A DNA stretch of 64,000 bases. It comes from Bacillus pseudomycoides DSM 12442 (GTDB taxonomy: Bacteria > Bacillota > Bacilli > Bacillales > Bacillaceae_G). Below, in pieces: positions 33,139 to 40,548 of this stretch (position 1 is its first letter; each line of letters starts with the position of its first letter). The notes beneath the pieces were generated by a model. That model had not been told where the DNA came from, did not search any database, and saw only the letters and a list, made by a program, of their open reading frames with translations. Both the position numbers and the translations under genes were made by a program. The DNA lies in contig NZ_CM000745.1 of NCBI RefSeq assembly GCF_000161455.1, forward strand, positions 4,268,720 to 4,332,719, in the 5' to 3' direction.

Positions 33139-33168
33139 TTTTGGTTACTATGATTGTAGTAACCAAAA
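33139..33168. promoter_or_regulatory. GTAACC palindrome before MFS gene
   Basis: TTTTGGTTACTA and TAGTAACCAAAA are perfect 12-base arms around TGATTG. It covers a likely -10 box (TATGAT, 33149-33154). It resembles the operators at 131-165 and 4947-4963, as expected for an HxlR-type repressor. Confidence 0.7.
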
Positions 33169-33184
33169 GTGAACGAGAGAAAGT

Positions 33185-34369
33185 GTGGGGAAAAACTTGA
33201 ATTTTCGTGTATATATTTTAGCTATTGCGGCATTCGTAGTCGGGACGGTTGAATTAATTATTGGGGGTACGCTGGATTTAGTAGCAAATGATTTAGGCGT
33301 ATCTATTAGTGTAGCTGGGCAATTAATTACAATATTCTCTGTTGTATTTGCTCTTTCAGGGCCAATTTTATTAGCGATGACAGGGAAAATTGAGCGTAAA
33401 ACATTATATATCAGGGCATTATCTATTTTTTTAATTGGTAATATCATTTCAGCATTTAGTTTGAATTACGGGATGCTCATGTTCTCAAGGGTCATTTGTG
33501 CAGCAAGTGGGTCGTTGATTATCGCATTGTCAGTAACGTTAGCTTCTAGTGTGGTGGCACCGCATTTTCGTGCGCGTGCAATCGGAATTATTTTTATGGG
33601 GATTAGCGGGTCGCTTGTACTTGGTGTACCACTCGGTCTTGTCCTTGGGAATGCATACGGATGGCGGGCTCCATTTGTTTTAATTTCGGTATTAACGGTT
33701 ATAGCAATTGCGAGTATTTCTTTATTCTTAACAAAAGTTCCACCAGTAGCTGTATTGTCGATAAGAGAACAAATTGCTACTTTGAAAGATAAAAAGATTG
33801 TGAGTGCGCAGTTAACATCATTCTTATTTTTAACAGGGCATTTAACACTGTACGCATATTTAACACCCTTTTTAAAAGACGTGATGCATGTGGAAGCAAA
33901 CTGGATTAGCGTATTTTACTTTATTTTCGGCATTGCAGCAGTAATCGGCGGCGGATTTGGTGGTTGGCTTGCAGATAAGTGGGGCTCGAAGAAAAGTATT
34001 ATCTCCATTATTATCATCTTTGCATGTGCCATCTTTATCTTACCGATGATGACATTTTCATTTCCGCTATTTATTATCATGATGGGGCTTTGGAGTATGT
34101 TAAGCTGGGCAATTTCACCAGCGCAGCAAAATTATTTAATTGAAATTGCACCGGAATCAGCTGGTATTCAGCAAAGCTTAAACAACTCAGCGCTTCATTT
34201 AGGAATTGCACTTGGTTCAACGGTAGGCGGAGCTGTTATTGAACAATCGTCGGTTATATATAATGCATGGGTAGGCGGAGGCTTTGTGATTTTAGCACTG
34301 CTTTGCGCGGTCTTCTCGATTACGAGAGGGCAATCTACTCATGTGGCAAAGAAGGAATCTATCGTTTGA
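33185..34369 (+). CDS. MFS transporter (DHA1, efflux)
   Basis: A 394-residue major facilitator with twelve hydrophobic segments. An acidic residue in the first span (GTVELIIGGTLD) and the GGWLADKWGSKKS loop between segments 8 and 9 are typical of drug:H+ antiporters. Substrate unknown. The start is uncertain: GTG 33185 has only GAGAG upstream, and TTG 33197 follows GGGGA. The large GTAACC palindrome immediately upstream indicates tight repression by a regulator not encoded next to it. Confidence 0.82.
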   Translation: MGKNLNFRVYILAIAAFVVGTVELIIGGTLDLVANDLGVSISVAGQLITIFSVVFALSGPILLAMTGKIERKTLYIRALSIFLIGNIISAFSLNYGMLMFSRVICAASGSLIIALSVTLASSVVAPHFRARAIGIIFMGISGSLVLGVPLGLVLGNAYGWRAPFVLISVLTVIAIASISLFLTKVPPVAVLSIREQIATLKDKKIVSAQLTSFLFLTGHLTLYAYLTPFLKDVMHVEANWISVFYFIFGIAAVIGGGFGGWLADKWGSKKSIISIIIIFACAIFILPMMTFSFPLFIIMMGLWSMLSWAISPAQQNYLIEIAPESAGIQQSLNNSALHLGIALGSTVGGAVIEQSSVIYNAWVGGGFVILALLCAVFSITRGQSTHVAKKESIV

Positions 34370-34384
34370 TAGATTCTTTTTTGT
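34355..34384 (+). terminator. Terminator overlapping the MFS stop codon
   Basis: GAATCTATC and GATAGATTC arms around GTTT, then six T. The TGA is part of the hairpin. Confidence 0.85.
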
Positions 34385-34448
34385 TTGAAGTGAATTGAAG
34401 GGTTTACCATTATGATATAGAAGGGTACAGGGTGAGGAGTGATGGTAT

Positions 34449-34619
34449 ATGGATTTGGAATCGGCGATTGGCTTTTTTGCGATGGTGTTACCAGTTTTTC
34501 TGATTGCTTTTGTACTACGATGGATTCGCTTCCTCTACCATAATTCTGAGAAACAGGTTCAGCAAAATGAGAAGATTATTGAGTTATTAACTGAAATAAA
34601 AAAGCAAAATGAAAAATAG
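34449..34619 (+). CDS. Small single-span membrane protein (DUF4083-like)
   Basis: A 56-residue protein. An acidic N-terminus precedes one membrane segment (FFAMVLPVFLIAFVLRWI), then a helical cytoplasmic tail rich in Glu, Lys and Gln (EKIIELLTEIKKQNEK). GAGGAG (34434-34439) lies 9 bases before the ATG. It resembles small DUF4083-type proteins of the B. cereus group (recall, uncertain). It lies between an MFS gene and a convergent TrmB-type regulator and shares a terminator with the latter. Confidence 0.65.
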   Translation: MDLESAIGFFAMVLPVFLIAFVLRWIRFLYHNSEKQVQQNEKIIELLTEIKKQNEK

Positions 34620-34644
34620 CAAAGAGAGCTCCTTTGCTATTTTT
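34612..34644. terminator. Bidirectional terminator
   Basis: AAAAATAGCAAAG and CTTTGCTATTTTT arms around a short loop; it serves the small gene at 34449 and the convergent TrmB gene. Confidence 0.88.
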
Positions 34645-35401
34645 AATATCGTAACTTTATTAAAATGCTGCGTATTTCCTCATCATTCATAAAGAGATCG
34701 TGATGTTTCTGTGTAATTTTTGCAAGTGCAACATCATGATAGAAGAACTCCGTAAAGAATTTTACGAATGGCGGAGACATTGTTTTCATCGCTTGCCACG
34801 ATTCTTGCTCTACCCCAGCAAATAAAATTTCACGATCATCAACAATAAGAAGTAAGTAACGTTCTAATGCGTTAGGTTCTTCAGTTGGAATGAGAAAATG
34901 AACATTTGACAGTTCTGTTTTCACATCTCCAACTACAAGTGCTTCAATATCAATGCCTTGCTTTGCTTGTTTCTCAAGTAAGGGAAGATATTCTAAAAAG
35001 GTATCATTCCAAGCGGAAATACGGATAGATTGTTTCGCTTCTTCTACTAACTGCTTACTTTGTACTTGAATAGAAGACTGCATTTTTAAGCTCCAAACGC
35101 GGTCATCTGTAAAGGATCGTTTTGAAATATTTGTTTGAAGTTCTTTAATATTCGATTGAAATTCTGTCGTTAATTTTTGAATGGCAAGATCCAGTGGCAG
35201 GGCGGTATATAGCTTTTTCTTTTCTGAGACGGAATCCATAACCATTCCTTTGTCGATGAGGCGCGCTAATACTTCATATATTTTTGCTTTTGGAACACCC
35301 GAATGTTTTACAATCGTTGTTGCATCTAGTGGTTCATCGCTTGAAACTACGACTTCATATGCCTGGCTTTCGTATTGTGAGAAACCGAATTTTTGTAACA
35401 T
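34643..35401 (-). CDS. TrmB family transcriptional regulator
   Basis: A 252-residue protein. The N-terminal winged helix (QKFGFSQYESQAYEVVV...VPKAKIYEVLARLIDKGMV) is the TrmB domain. The C-terminal half resembles the PLD-like/sugar-sensing regulator domain of this family (VWSLK...SIRISAWNDTFLEYLPLL). The ligand and target are unknown; no sugar genes lie nearby. The gene stands alone. Confidence 0.87.
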   Translation of the reverse strand: MLQKFGFSQYESQAYEVVVSSDEPLDATTIVKHSGVPKAKIYEVLARLIDKGMVMDSVSEKKKLYTALPLDLAIQKLTTEFQSNIKELQTNISKRSFTDDRVWSLKMQSSIQVQSKQLVEEAKQSIRISAWNDTFLEYLPLLEKQAKQGIDIEALVVGDVKTELSNVHFLIPTEEPNALERYLLLIVDDREILFAGVEQESWQAMKTMSPPFVKFFTEFFYHDVALAKITQKHHDLFMNDEEIRSILIKLRY

Positions 35402-35493
35402 AATGCCCTCCGAACAAGTTAGATTCTATACTAAGAATAAAGAAGTATAAGCATTTACACAAGTACTTCACTTTTTAATCAGGAAAAAGAAAA

Positions 35494-35521
35494 AATAGAG
35501 TCATCATACATAGACTCTATT
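35494..35521 (-). terminator. Terminator of Pro-rich exported protein gene
   Basis: AATAGAGTC and GACTCTATT arms; the minus strand continues TTTTTC. Confidence 0.8.
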
Positions 35522-35534
35522 CTTTGTTGTATGT

Positions 35535-36170
35535 TTAATTATGAACCGCCTTGAACATAAGTGCGCCATTGTTTTCAGTAACAGTTAATGTACCGTTAAT
35601 TGCTCGAGTTGAGAATTGCTTTGTTTGAAAATAATCTTTCGAACCAAGTTGTTCTAGAATAGTGTTCATGTCTTGCTCACTTAGAGCTGAGTCAATAGAA
35701 CGAATGACAGTCTTTATTGTGGAATAAAAGGCGTCAATTTGTTCTTTAGATGTACCGGATCCAGCGATAGCAACAGCAGCGATACCGCCAGTTGCTTTAT
35801 AAATGGAAACGCCTAATCCAAATTTAGTATTAAAGATTCCGTTATATGTTGCGATTTGTGCTGTTTCAGTAAAGAGTTTAATGCTGCTTACGTTAATGCC
35901 ATTTGAATTTCCAACTGAGTTAATTGAATTTACCAGTTTTTGTATGACTTGAGCCGTATCTACTGAAGCTGGAGGCGGAGTTGGATTAGGAGGCGGAATT
36001 GGAGTTGGAGTTGGATTAGGTGGTGGAGTCGGAGTTGGAGTCGGTGCTGGATCGGGTTTCGGCTTTGGATCAGGCTTTTCTACTGGTTTTGGATCCTTCT
36101 GCCATAAGTCACAAGCTGTTGTTCCAAATAAGAGGGGAATGGCTAATAAAGTGAGAAGTAACTTTTTCAA
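35535..36170 (-). CDS. Exported protein with Pro-rich linker
   Basis: A 211-residue protein, probably a lipoprotein: hydrophobic signal then GTTAC with C20, although the -3 residue of the lipobox is unusual. Residues about 25-65 are a PT/PP/PK-rich spacer typical of proteins crossing the cell wall. The C-terminal 145 residues form a compact alpha/beta domain I do not recognise (QVIQKLVNSINSVGNS...). The TTG at 36170 is chosen because GGAAGTGG lies just upstream; the encoded MKKLLLTLL begins a normal signal. No operon partner. Confidence 0.68.
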   Translation of the reverse strand: MKKLLLTLLAIPLLFGTTACDLWQKDPKPVEKPDPKPKPDPAPTPTPTPPPNPTPTPIPPPNPTPPPASVDTAQVIQKLVNSINSVGNSNGINVSSIKLFTETAQIATYNGIFNTKFGLGVSIYKATGGIAAVAIAGSGTSKEQIDAFYSTIKTVIRSIDSALSEQDMNTILEQLGSKDYFQTKQFSTRAINGTLTVTENNGALMFKAVHN

Positions 36171-36367
36171 TTGTCCACTTCCTTTCAAAAGGATAAGTTG
36201 ATTATGGTGGTTCTTAAAAGGATAACACCAATATATGCACAACCAGTGGAAAAGGATTACAGAGGATAAGTATATTATGAAAAATAAATTAAAAGTATAG
36301 TTATGGTTAGTAAAGTAGGGGAGAGTTTTGTACAATAGAAATGAAACAAACATAGGAGGGAACTACC

Positions 36368-36670
36368 ATGGCAATTGTTGATGTATCGATTATTCCAGTT
36401 GGAACAGGTAATCCAAGCGTAAGTGAATATGTAGCAGAAGTACAAAAAGTGTTAGAGAAAAACGCGGATCGCGTGAAGTACCAATTAACACCGATGAATA
36501 CAGTAATTGAAGGAGATCTCCCTGTATTACTTGAAGTAATTCAACAAATGCATGAAGTGCCATATACAAAAGGTGCAAAGCGTGTAGCGACAACAATTCG
36601 TATTGATGATCGCCGAGATAAAGAAAGCACAATGGAGAAAAAATTAAATTCTGTTCGTTCGAAATTATAG
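36368..36670 (+). CDS. yqgV: Thiamine-binding protein YqgV (MTH1187/DUF77 family)
   Basis: A 100-residue ferredoxin-like protein of the MTH1187/YkoF family. Markers are IVDVSIIPVGTGNPSVSEYVAEV at the N-terminus and YQLTPMNTVIEGDL in the middle. Family members bind thiamine or its hydroxymethylpyrimidine part and form dimers or tetramers. AGGAGGG precedes the ATG. Monocistronic, with a terminator at 36674. Confidence 0.85.
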   Translation: MAIVDVSIIPVGTGNPSVSEYVAEVQKVLEKNADRVKYQLTPMNTVIEGDLPVLLEVIQQMHEVPYTKGAKRVATTIRIDDRRDKESTMEKKLNSVRSKL

Positions 36671-36673
36671 GAG

Positions 36674-36700
36674 AAAGCAGCGATTTTTGCTGCTTTTTTG
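36674..36700 (+). terminator. Terminator after yqgV
   Basis: AAGCAGC and GCTGCTTTTTT arms. Confidence 0.8.
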
Positions 36701-36721
36701 TATGGGTAAATTAGGTAAGAA

Positions 36722-36748
36722 AAGTGTATCCATGGTACACTTTTTTAT
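36722..36748 (+). terminator. Second hairpin with T run before yusU
   Basis: AAAGTGTA and TACACTTT arms around TCCATGG, followed by TTTATTATT. It may back up the yqgV terminator or attenuate the gene at 36785. Confidence 0.5.
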
Positions 36749-36784
36749 TATTGATTGTAGTACCTAGGGAAGGAGGAAAGGGAA

Positions 36785-37030
36785 ATGAGTGACAAATTTA
36801 ATGAGCAGTTTGATGGCTTACTTGAAAAGTATACAGAATTGTTACTAGGGGAAGGCAGTGAAGAGAGAAAAGAACAAGTGCAAAAGTGGGCACTGTACTC
36901 TTACATTGCTAAAACAATGCCAGCTTTAGTCAAGCATTGGAATGAGACATATCCAGAGGCAAAAGAAGAGATGGTAAAGTTAATCTCTGATATTAAAAGG
37001 TTAAATGAGGAACATCGTAATCAGAAATAA
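36785..37030 (+). CDS. yusU: DUF2573 family protein, YusU-like
   Basis: An 81-residue, charged, helical cytoplasmic protein (FNEQFDGLLEKYTELLLGE...KWALYSYIAKTMPALVKHWN). It resembles the B. subtilis YusU (DUF2573) proteins of unknown function, and the neighbourhood holds other yus genes. GGAGG lies before the ATG. The symbol is tentative. Confidence 0.7.
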   Translation: MSDKFNEQFDGLLEKYTELLLGEGSEERKEQVQKWALYSYIAKTMPALVKHWNETYPEAKEEMVKLISDIKRLNEEHRNQK

Positions 37031-37057
37031 GAAGGAGAAACCATTTTGTGATTTTTT

Positions 37058-37097
37058 ACAAAAAAGCTTGGGGATCAATAGGCCCCAAGCTTTTAAT
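37058..37097. terminator. Bidirectional terminator
   Basis: AAAAGCTTGGGG and CCCCAAGCTTTT arms; it ends yusU and the convergent acetyltransferase gene. Confidence 0.88.
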
Positions 37098-37643
37098 TCA
37101 TATAGAGGAATTGTTTGATGGTTTCGTAGTTATCTCTAAACACCAATTATTGCATCGTATGACACTCCCTGGCGGATACTCGAAGTCACACTCATTAATA
37201 AATAAGAAGTTGAGCTTTTGGCAAATAGCGTTTGAAGCAGGATTATTGATGGCGGGAAAAGCATGAATGAATCTGTACCTTTGTTCTGTTTTAGCATGAG
37301 CGATAGCTTTTTCGACGGCCTTTGTTGCTATTCCTCTTCCTTGAAACGGTGGTAGGACGCTCCAGCCAATTTCGTATACGTTCTCTTCTTTCCGGTAGCT
37401 GTCCCAATATCCTACACTACCAATAATTTCGAGTTGCGGAAGAAGGACAATGCTAAACATACGTCCAGTTCCCAGCTCACTAATCTTAAGATACCGCTCG
37501 TGACGAGCAAGTAGTTGTTCTTCAGTCTCAGGTCCTCCTAAGTATTCTAGCATCTCAGGTACATTCATAAGACGAAGTAAAGTAAGATTAGCATTGTTCC
37601 AAGGCTCAATTCGAATTTGTTGTACATTCATTCTTTCTGGCAT
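37098..37643 (-). CDS. GNAT family N-acetyltransferase
   Basis: A 181-residue acetyltransferase of the RimJ/RimL type. IGWSVLPPFQGRGIATKAVEKAI holds the acetyl-CoA-binding motif (Q/RxxGxG/A), and NPASNAICQKLNF is the following conserved helix. The acceptor is unknown. GGAGTG lies about 7 bases before ATG 37643. Monocistronic. Confidence 0.87.
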   Translation of the reverse strand: MPERMNVQQIRIEPWNNANLTLLRLMNVPEMLEYLGGPETEEQLLARHERYLKISELGTGRMFSIVLLPQLEIIGSVGYWDSYRKEENVYEIGWSVLPPFQGRGIATKAVEKAIAHAKTEQRYRFIHAFPAINNPASNAICQKLNFLFINECDFEYPPGSVIRCNNWCLEITTKPSNNSSI

Positions 37644-38125
37644 TTTTCACACTCCAATACGTGTTTTCCATCCGGGTAAAATTTTATATACTATGCAGGG
37701 ATAGTACCTTTCAATGAAACCGGGATTCTATGTTTTTACACTTTCTATACTTATTTCAACAGAAATCCCCCCTACCTTTTGCACTTGATTTTCTATGGGA
37801 GAGAACTAAGTACCTCAGGATTTTATATTTGTATTCATTTTTAGTCGTATTAATATCTTTGTATAACTTATAAAGAGAAGTAAGAGGTATGACGAGTATT
37901 GTCGAATTTTTATTTTAGACTAGTTGTTCACCTGTTTTTCTAGTTTTATTTTAAATGTCGAAAAATTTTTATGGATATTTAAAAGCGAGAATATGGGCTT
38001 TTGAATATTTTTATAGTATTTTATAAATTATCTAAATAATTATTTGTATCAAATAATTTTAAAGAGTGATATAATTTTGAAGAGGGGTAAAAAACAGACA
38101 AAGTACAGTCATAGGGGTGAATTAC
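37644..38125. other. Intergenic region before proline dehydrogenase gene
   Basis: About 480 bases with no gene seen. It is strongly AT-rich, with two TGTCGAA elements (37898, 37957) and no recognised riboswitch. The promoter of the gene at 38126 is probably in the last 100 bases, but no box is near consensus. Confidence 0.4.
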
Positions 38126-39043
38126 ATGGAACAATTAATGCGAAATTCGTTTCTTTTCTTGTCAAAAAATAAAGCGCTAACAAAACTGGCTAAGAAGTAC
38201 GGTTTACGCTTTGGTGCAGGGCGCTTTGTCGCAGGGGAGACAATTGATTTAGCTGCTGCAGCTATTAAACAATTAAATCAACAAGGGCTTTGTGTGACAA
38301 TCGATTATTTAGGTGAGTTCGTTGATAATGAAGCAGAAGCAAATGAAATGGCAAGCCAATCGATTGAAGCAATCCGTGCAATTGGACGTGAAAAACTTGA
38401 TTCACAGCTTTCTTTAAAAATGACTTCTATGGGGTTAGACATCTCAGATGAAATCGTAATGAATAATATGCGCCGCATTTTAGAGGCTGCAAAAGAAAAC
38501 GGTGTGTTTGTTACGATTGATATGGAAGACTATACACGCTGCGGAAAAACAATTGAGATCTTTAAGCAATTAAAATCTGAATACGATAATATCGGTACTG
38601 TTATTCAAGCTTACCTATATCGTACAGAAAAAGACATCGAAGATTTAAATGCATATAGTCCTAATTTACGTCTTGTAAAAGGGGCTTATAAAGAACCAGA
38701 AGAAGTGGCATTCCCGGACAAAAAAGATGTAGATGAAAATTATAAAAAAATTATTAAAATGCACTTATTAAATGGAAATTATACTGCTATTGCTTCACAC
38801 GATGAGGCAATTATTGAATATACGAAGAAACTTGCCGAAGAATATAATATTTCACGTGATCAATTTGAATTCCAAATGTTATATGGTATTCGTACGGAAC
38901 GTCAACTTGAACTTGTTAAAGAAGGCTACAAAATGCGTGTTTATGTACCATATGGAAATGACTGGTATGGTTATTTCATGCGCCGCTTAGCTGAACGTCC
39001 AGCAAACGTTGCGTTCGTTTTAAAAGGAATGGTCAAAAAATAA
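38126..39043 (+). CDS. fadM: Proline dehydrogenase
   Basis: A 305-residue monofunctional PRODH (beta8/alpha8 barrel, FAD-dependent) that oxidises proline to pyrroline-5-carboxylate. Signature stretches are VTIDMEDYTRC, LRLVKGAYKEPEEVAFPDK, ASHDEAII, FEFQMLYGIR and VYVPYGNDWYGYFMRRLAERPAN, which contains the substrate-binding YxxRR. In B. subtilis the paralogue yusM (fadM) lies beside fadN, as here, so the symbol follows synteny; putB-type enzymes are the alternative. AGGGGTGA precedes ATG 38126. Confidence 0.9.
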   Translation: MEQLMRNSFLFLSKNKALTKLAKKYGLRFGAGRFVAGETIDLAAAAIKQLNQQGLCVTIDYLGEFVDNEAEANEMASQSIEAIRAIGREKLDSQLSLKMTSMGLDISDEIVMNNMRRILEAAKENGVFVTIDMEDYTRCGKTIEIFKQLKSEYDNIGTVIQAYLYRTEKDIEDLNAYSPNLRLVKGAYKEPEEVAFPDKKDVDENYKKIIKMHLLNGNYTAIASHDEAIIEYTKKLAEEYNISRDQFEFQMLYGIRTERQLELVKEGYKMRVYVPYGNDWYGYFMRRLAERPANVAFVLKGMVKK

Positions 39044-39073
39044 CCAAGGAGCTAAATACTCCTTGGTTATTTT
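39037..39073. terminator. Bidirectional terminator overlapping both stop codons
   Basis: AAAATAACCAAGGAG and CTCCTTGGTTATTTT arms around CTAAATA. The stop codons of both convergent genes lie in the arms. Confidence 0.9.
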
Positions 39074-39906
39074 AATTGTTTAAATGCGTAATGTGCCATT
39101 TTTTTTGTGTCTGGATATAACTGAGTGCGAGTAGAAGAAAGTACAACGTTAATAACACGCTTTCCATCTTTTTCATCGACTGTTACGACAGTATATTGTC
39201 CTAAAGCGGATAAACCACTTTTACTTCCAATTGCATATGGATCATTGTAAAGTTCTTCACGACCATAGTTTGCAATTTTGGGAGCGCGCTGTGAAGTATG
39301 CAATGTTGTACGCGTTGTGTTCATATATTCTAGCACAATCGGATATTTTAATGCTTCTTTTGTAATGATTGCGATGTCATAAGGGGAAACCTTATTGCCG
39401 AGTGCGTCAGCCCCGCTCGCATTTTTGAAAGTTGCATGTTTTGTTCCGAGTTCTTTCGCTCTTGCATTCATCATTTTTACAAACTTCTCTTTTGATCCTG
39501 CAATATGTTCTGCGATAGACTCAGCAATTGGATCGGCACTGATGATAAGCATCAGTTTTAATGCCTCGTCTCTTTTTAATTTTTCACCAGCACGAAGCTT
39601 AATTTTCGCACTCTGACTTTCCGTTTTTATCGCATTTTCTGTGATAGTAATTTCCTCATCTTCTTTTACATTCTCTAGTAACAGAATGGTTGTCATCATT
39701 TTGGCTACACTTGCTGGATAAGAACGTTCTTCTTCCCGTTTTCCGTACAAAACTTCCCCCGTATTTGCATCGATTGTAACACCATATTTTCCTGTGATAT
39801 CAGGCTGATTACTTCTTACGTCTTTTTGCCTTTTTGTGTAAGAAAAGAAAATCATACTTGTAAATAGTGTAGCAATCATCACAATCATGATTATTGTTCG
39901 TTTCAT
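39067..39906 (-). CDS. D-alanyl-D-alanine carboxypeptidase-like protein
   Basis: A 279-residue exported S11-type serine peptidase of the penicillin-binding protein fold. An N-terminal hydrophobic segment (residues 4-23) acts as signal or anchor. Motif 1 is S66-V-A-K69. Motif 2 reads S123-A-D125 instead of SxN, and motif 3 is K229-S-G instead of KTG. The altered second motif raises doubt about full carboxypeptidase activity. There is no C-terminal amphipathic anchor. ATG 39906 has GAGGGA upstream. Confidence 0.83.
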   Translation of the reverse strand: MKRTIIMIVMIATLFTSMIFFSYTKRQKDVRSNQPDITGKYGVTIDANTGEVLYGKREEERSYPASVAKMMTTILLLENVKEDEEITITENAIKTESQSAKIKLRAGEKLKRDEALKLMLIISADPIAESIAEHIAGSKEKFVKMMNARAKELGTKHATFKNASGADALGNKVSPYDIAIITKEALKYPIVLEYMNTTRTTLHTSQRAPKIANYGREELYNDPYAIGSKSGLSALGQYTVVTVDEKDGKRVINVVLSSTRTQLYPDTKKMAHYAFKQLK

Positions 39907-39946
39907 TATGCAGTCCCTCTTTTGTCTTTCCTTATGTACAAATAAA

Positions 39947-39995
39947 TTGGGCAGAAAAGCAGCCCAATACTCATTATGCCACGTTTTCTGCCCAA
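39947..39995 (-). terminator. Long hairpin, possible displaced yuzL terminator
   Basis: TTGGGCAGAAAA and TTTTCTGCCCAA are perfect 12-base arms around 25 bases. On the minus strand TTTATTTG follows. It lies beyond the palindromic repeat downstream of yuzL. Confidence 0.5.
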
Positions 39996-40008
39996 AAATA
40001 TAGAGGAA

Positions 40009-40150
40009 GTTCAAAAAGTCCGGTAAAGATAGCTGTCGCATTTCTTCGTTACGTCGCCAGTCCGGTACTCATGTAGTTCCACCTACACTCCGTATCCTCC
40101 CGGCTTCCGCGCCTCGAACTGCTCGGCTCTCTTTATCCTCCTTTTTGAAC
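40009..40150. repeat. 142-base intergenic repeat with inverted ends
   Basis: Bounded by GTTCAAAAAG and CTTTTTGAAC, GC-richer than its surroundings (for example CCTCCCGGCTTCCGCGCC), without a reading frame. It looks like one of the dispersed short repeats of the B. cereus group and is distinct from the AGCCGCTTGCGC family. Non-coding; probably folds into a long imperfect hairpin. Confidence 0.65.
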
Positions 40151-40164
40151 AAGCGCATATAGCG

Positions 40165-40311
40165 TTATTTTTCGCCCATGTTGTGCTTTTTGTATTGCTG
40201 GTTATTACCTTGGCGTCCTTTTTCGATGCCGCGATCAACTGGACCTGCATTTCCTGTTACACTCGCTGCACTAACACCTGCTTTTGAAGGGTCTTTCTTA
40301 AGTCTAGCCAT
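40165..40311 (-). CDS. yuzL: YuzL family small protein
   Basis: A 48-residue basic protein (MARLKKDPSKAGVSAASVTGNAGPVDRGIEKG in two parts) resembling the YuzL family. In B. subtilis yuzL also lies near fadN and fadM, as here. Function unknown; its composition resembles small spore proteins. GGAGG lies before ATG 40311. Confidence 0.8.
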   Translation of the reverse strand: MARLKKDPSKAGVSAASVTGNAGPVDRGIEKGRQGNNQQYKKHNMGEK

Positions 40312-40437
40312 ATATATTCCTCCATTTTTGTCAAATTCTAAAAAGGGAAAAGCGTATTTTATCAAGAAAATACACAATTATAGAGTACCCAAACAAAAGA
40401 AAAGTATTTATTTCAGAAAATTTTATCAATAAATATA

Positions 40438-40466
40438 TTGCGAAAATTTAAACAGTATCATATATT
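40438..40466 (+). promoter_or_regulatory. Likely promoter of fadNAE operon
   Basis: TTGCGA (40438-40443), 17 bases, TATATT (40461-40466). The FadR box follows about 45 bases downstream. Confidence 0.45.
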
Positions 40467-40511
40467 TATTAGTAGAGGCTCACTCATTGATTGCGACGCA
40501 TGTCGAAAAAT

Positions 40512-40529
40512 TGAATGAGCATTCATTCA
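40512..40529 (+). promoter_or_regulatory. FadR box of fadN operon
   Basis: TGAATGAGCATTCATTCA has perfect 7-base arms and matches the B. subtilis FadR (YsiA) consensus TGAATGAMTARTCATTCA in the arms. It should relieve repression when long-chain acyl-CoA is present. Confidence 0.85.
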
Positions 40530-40548
40530 AGAATAGGGGGAGAAATGG

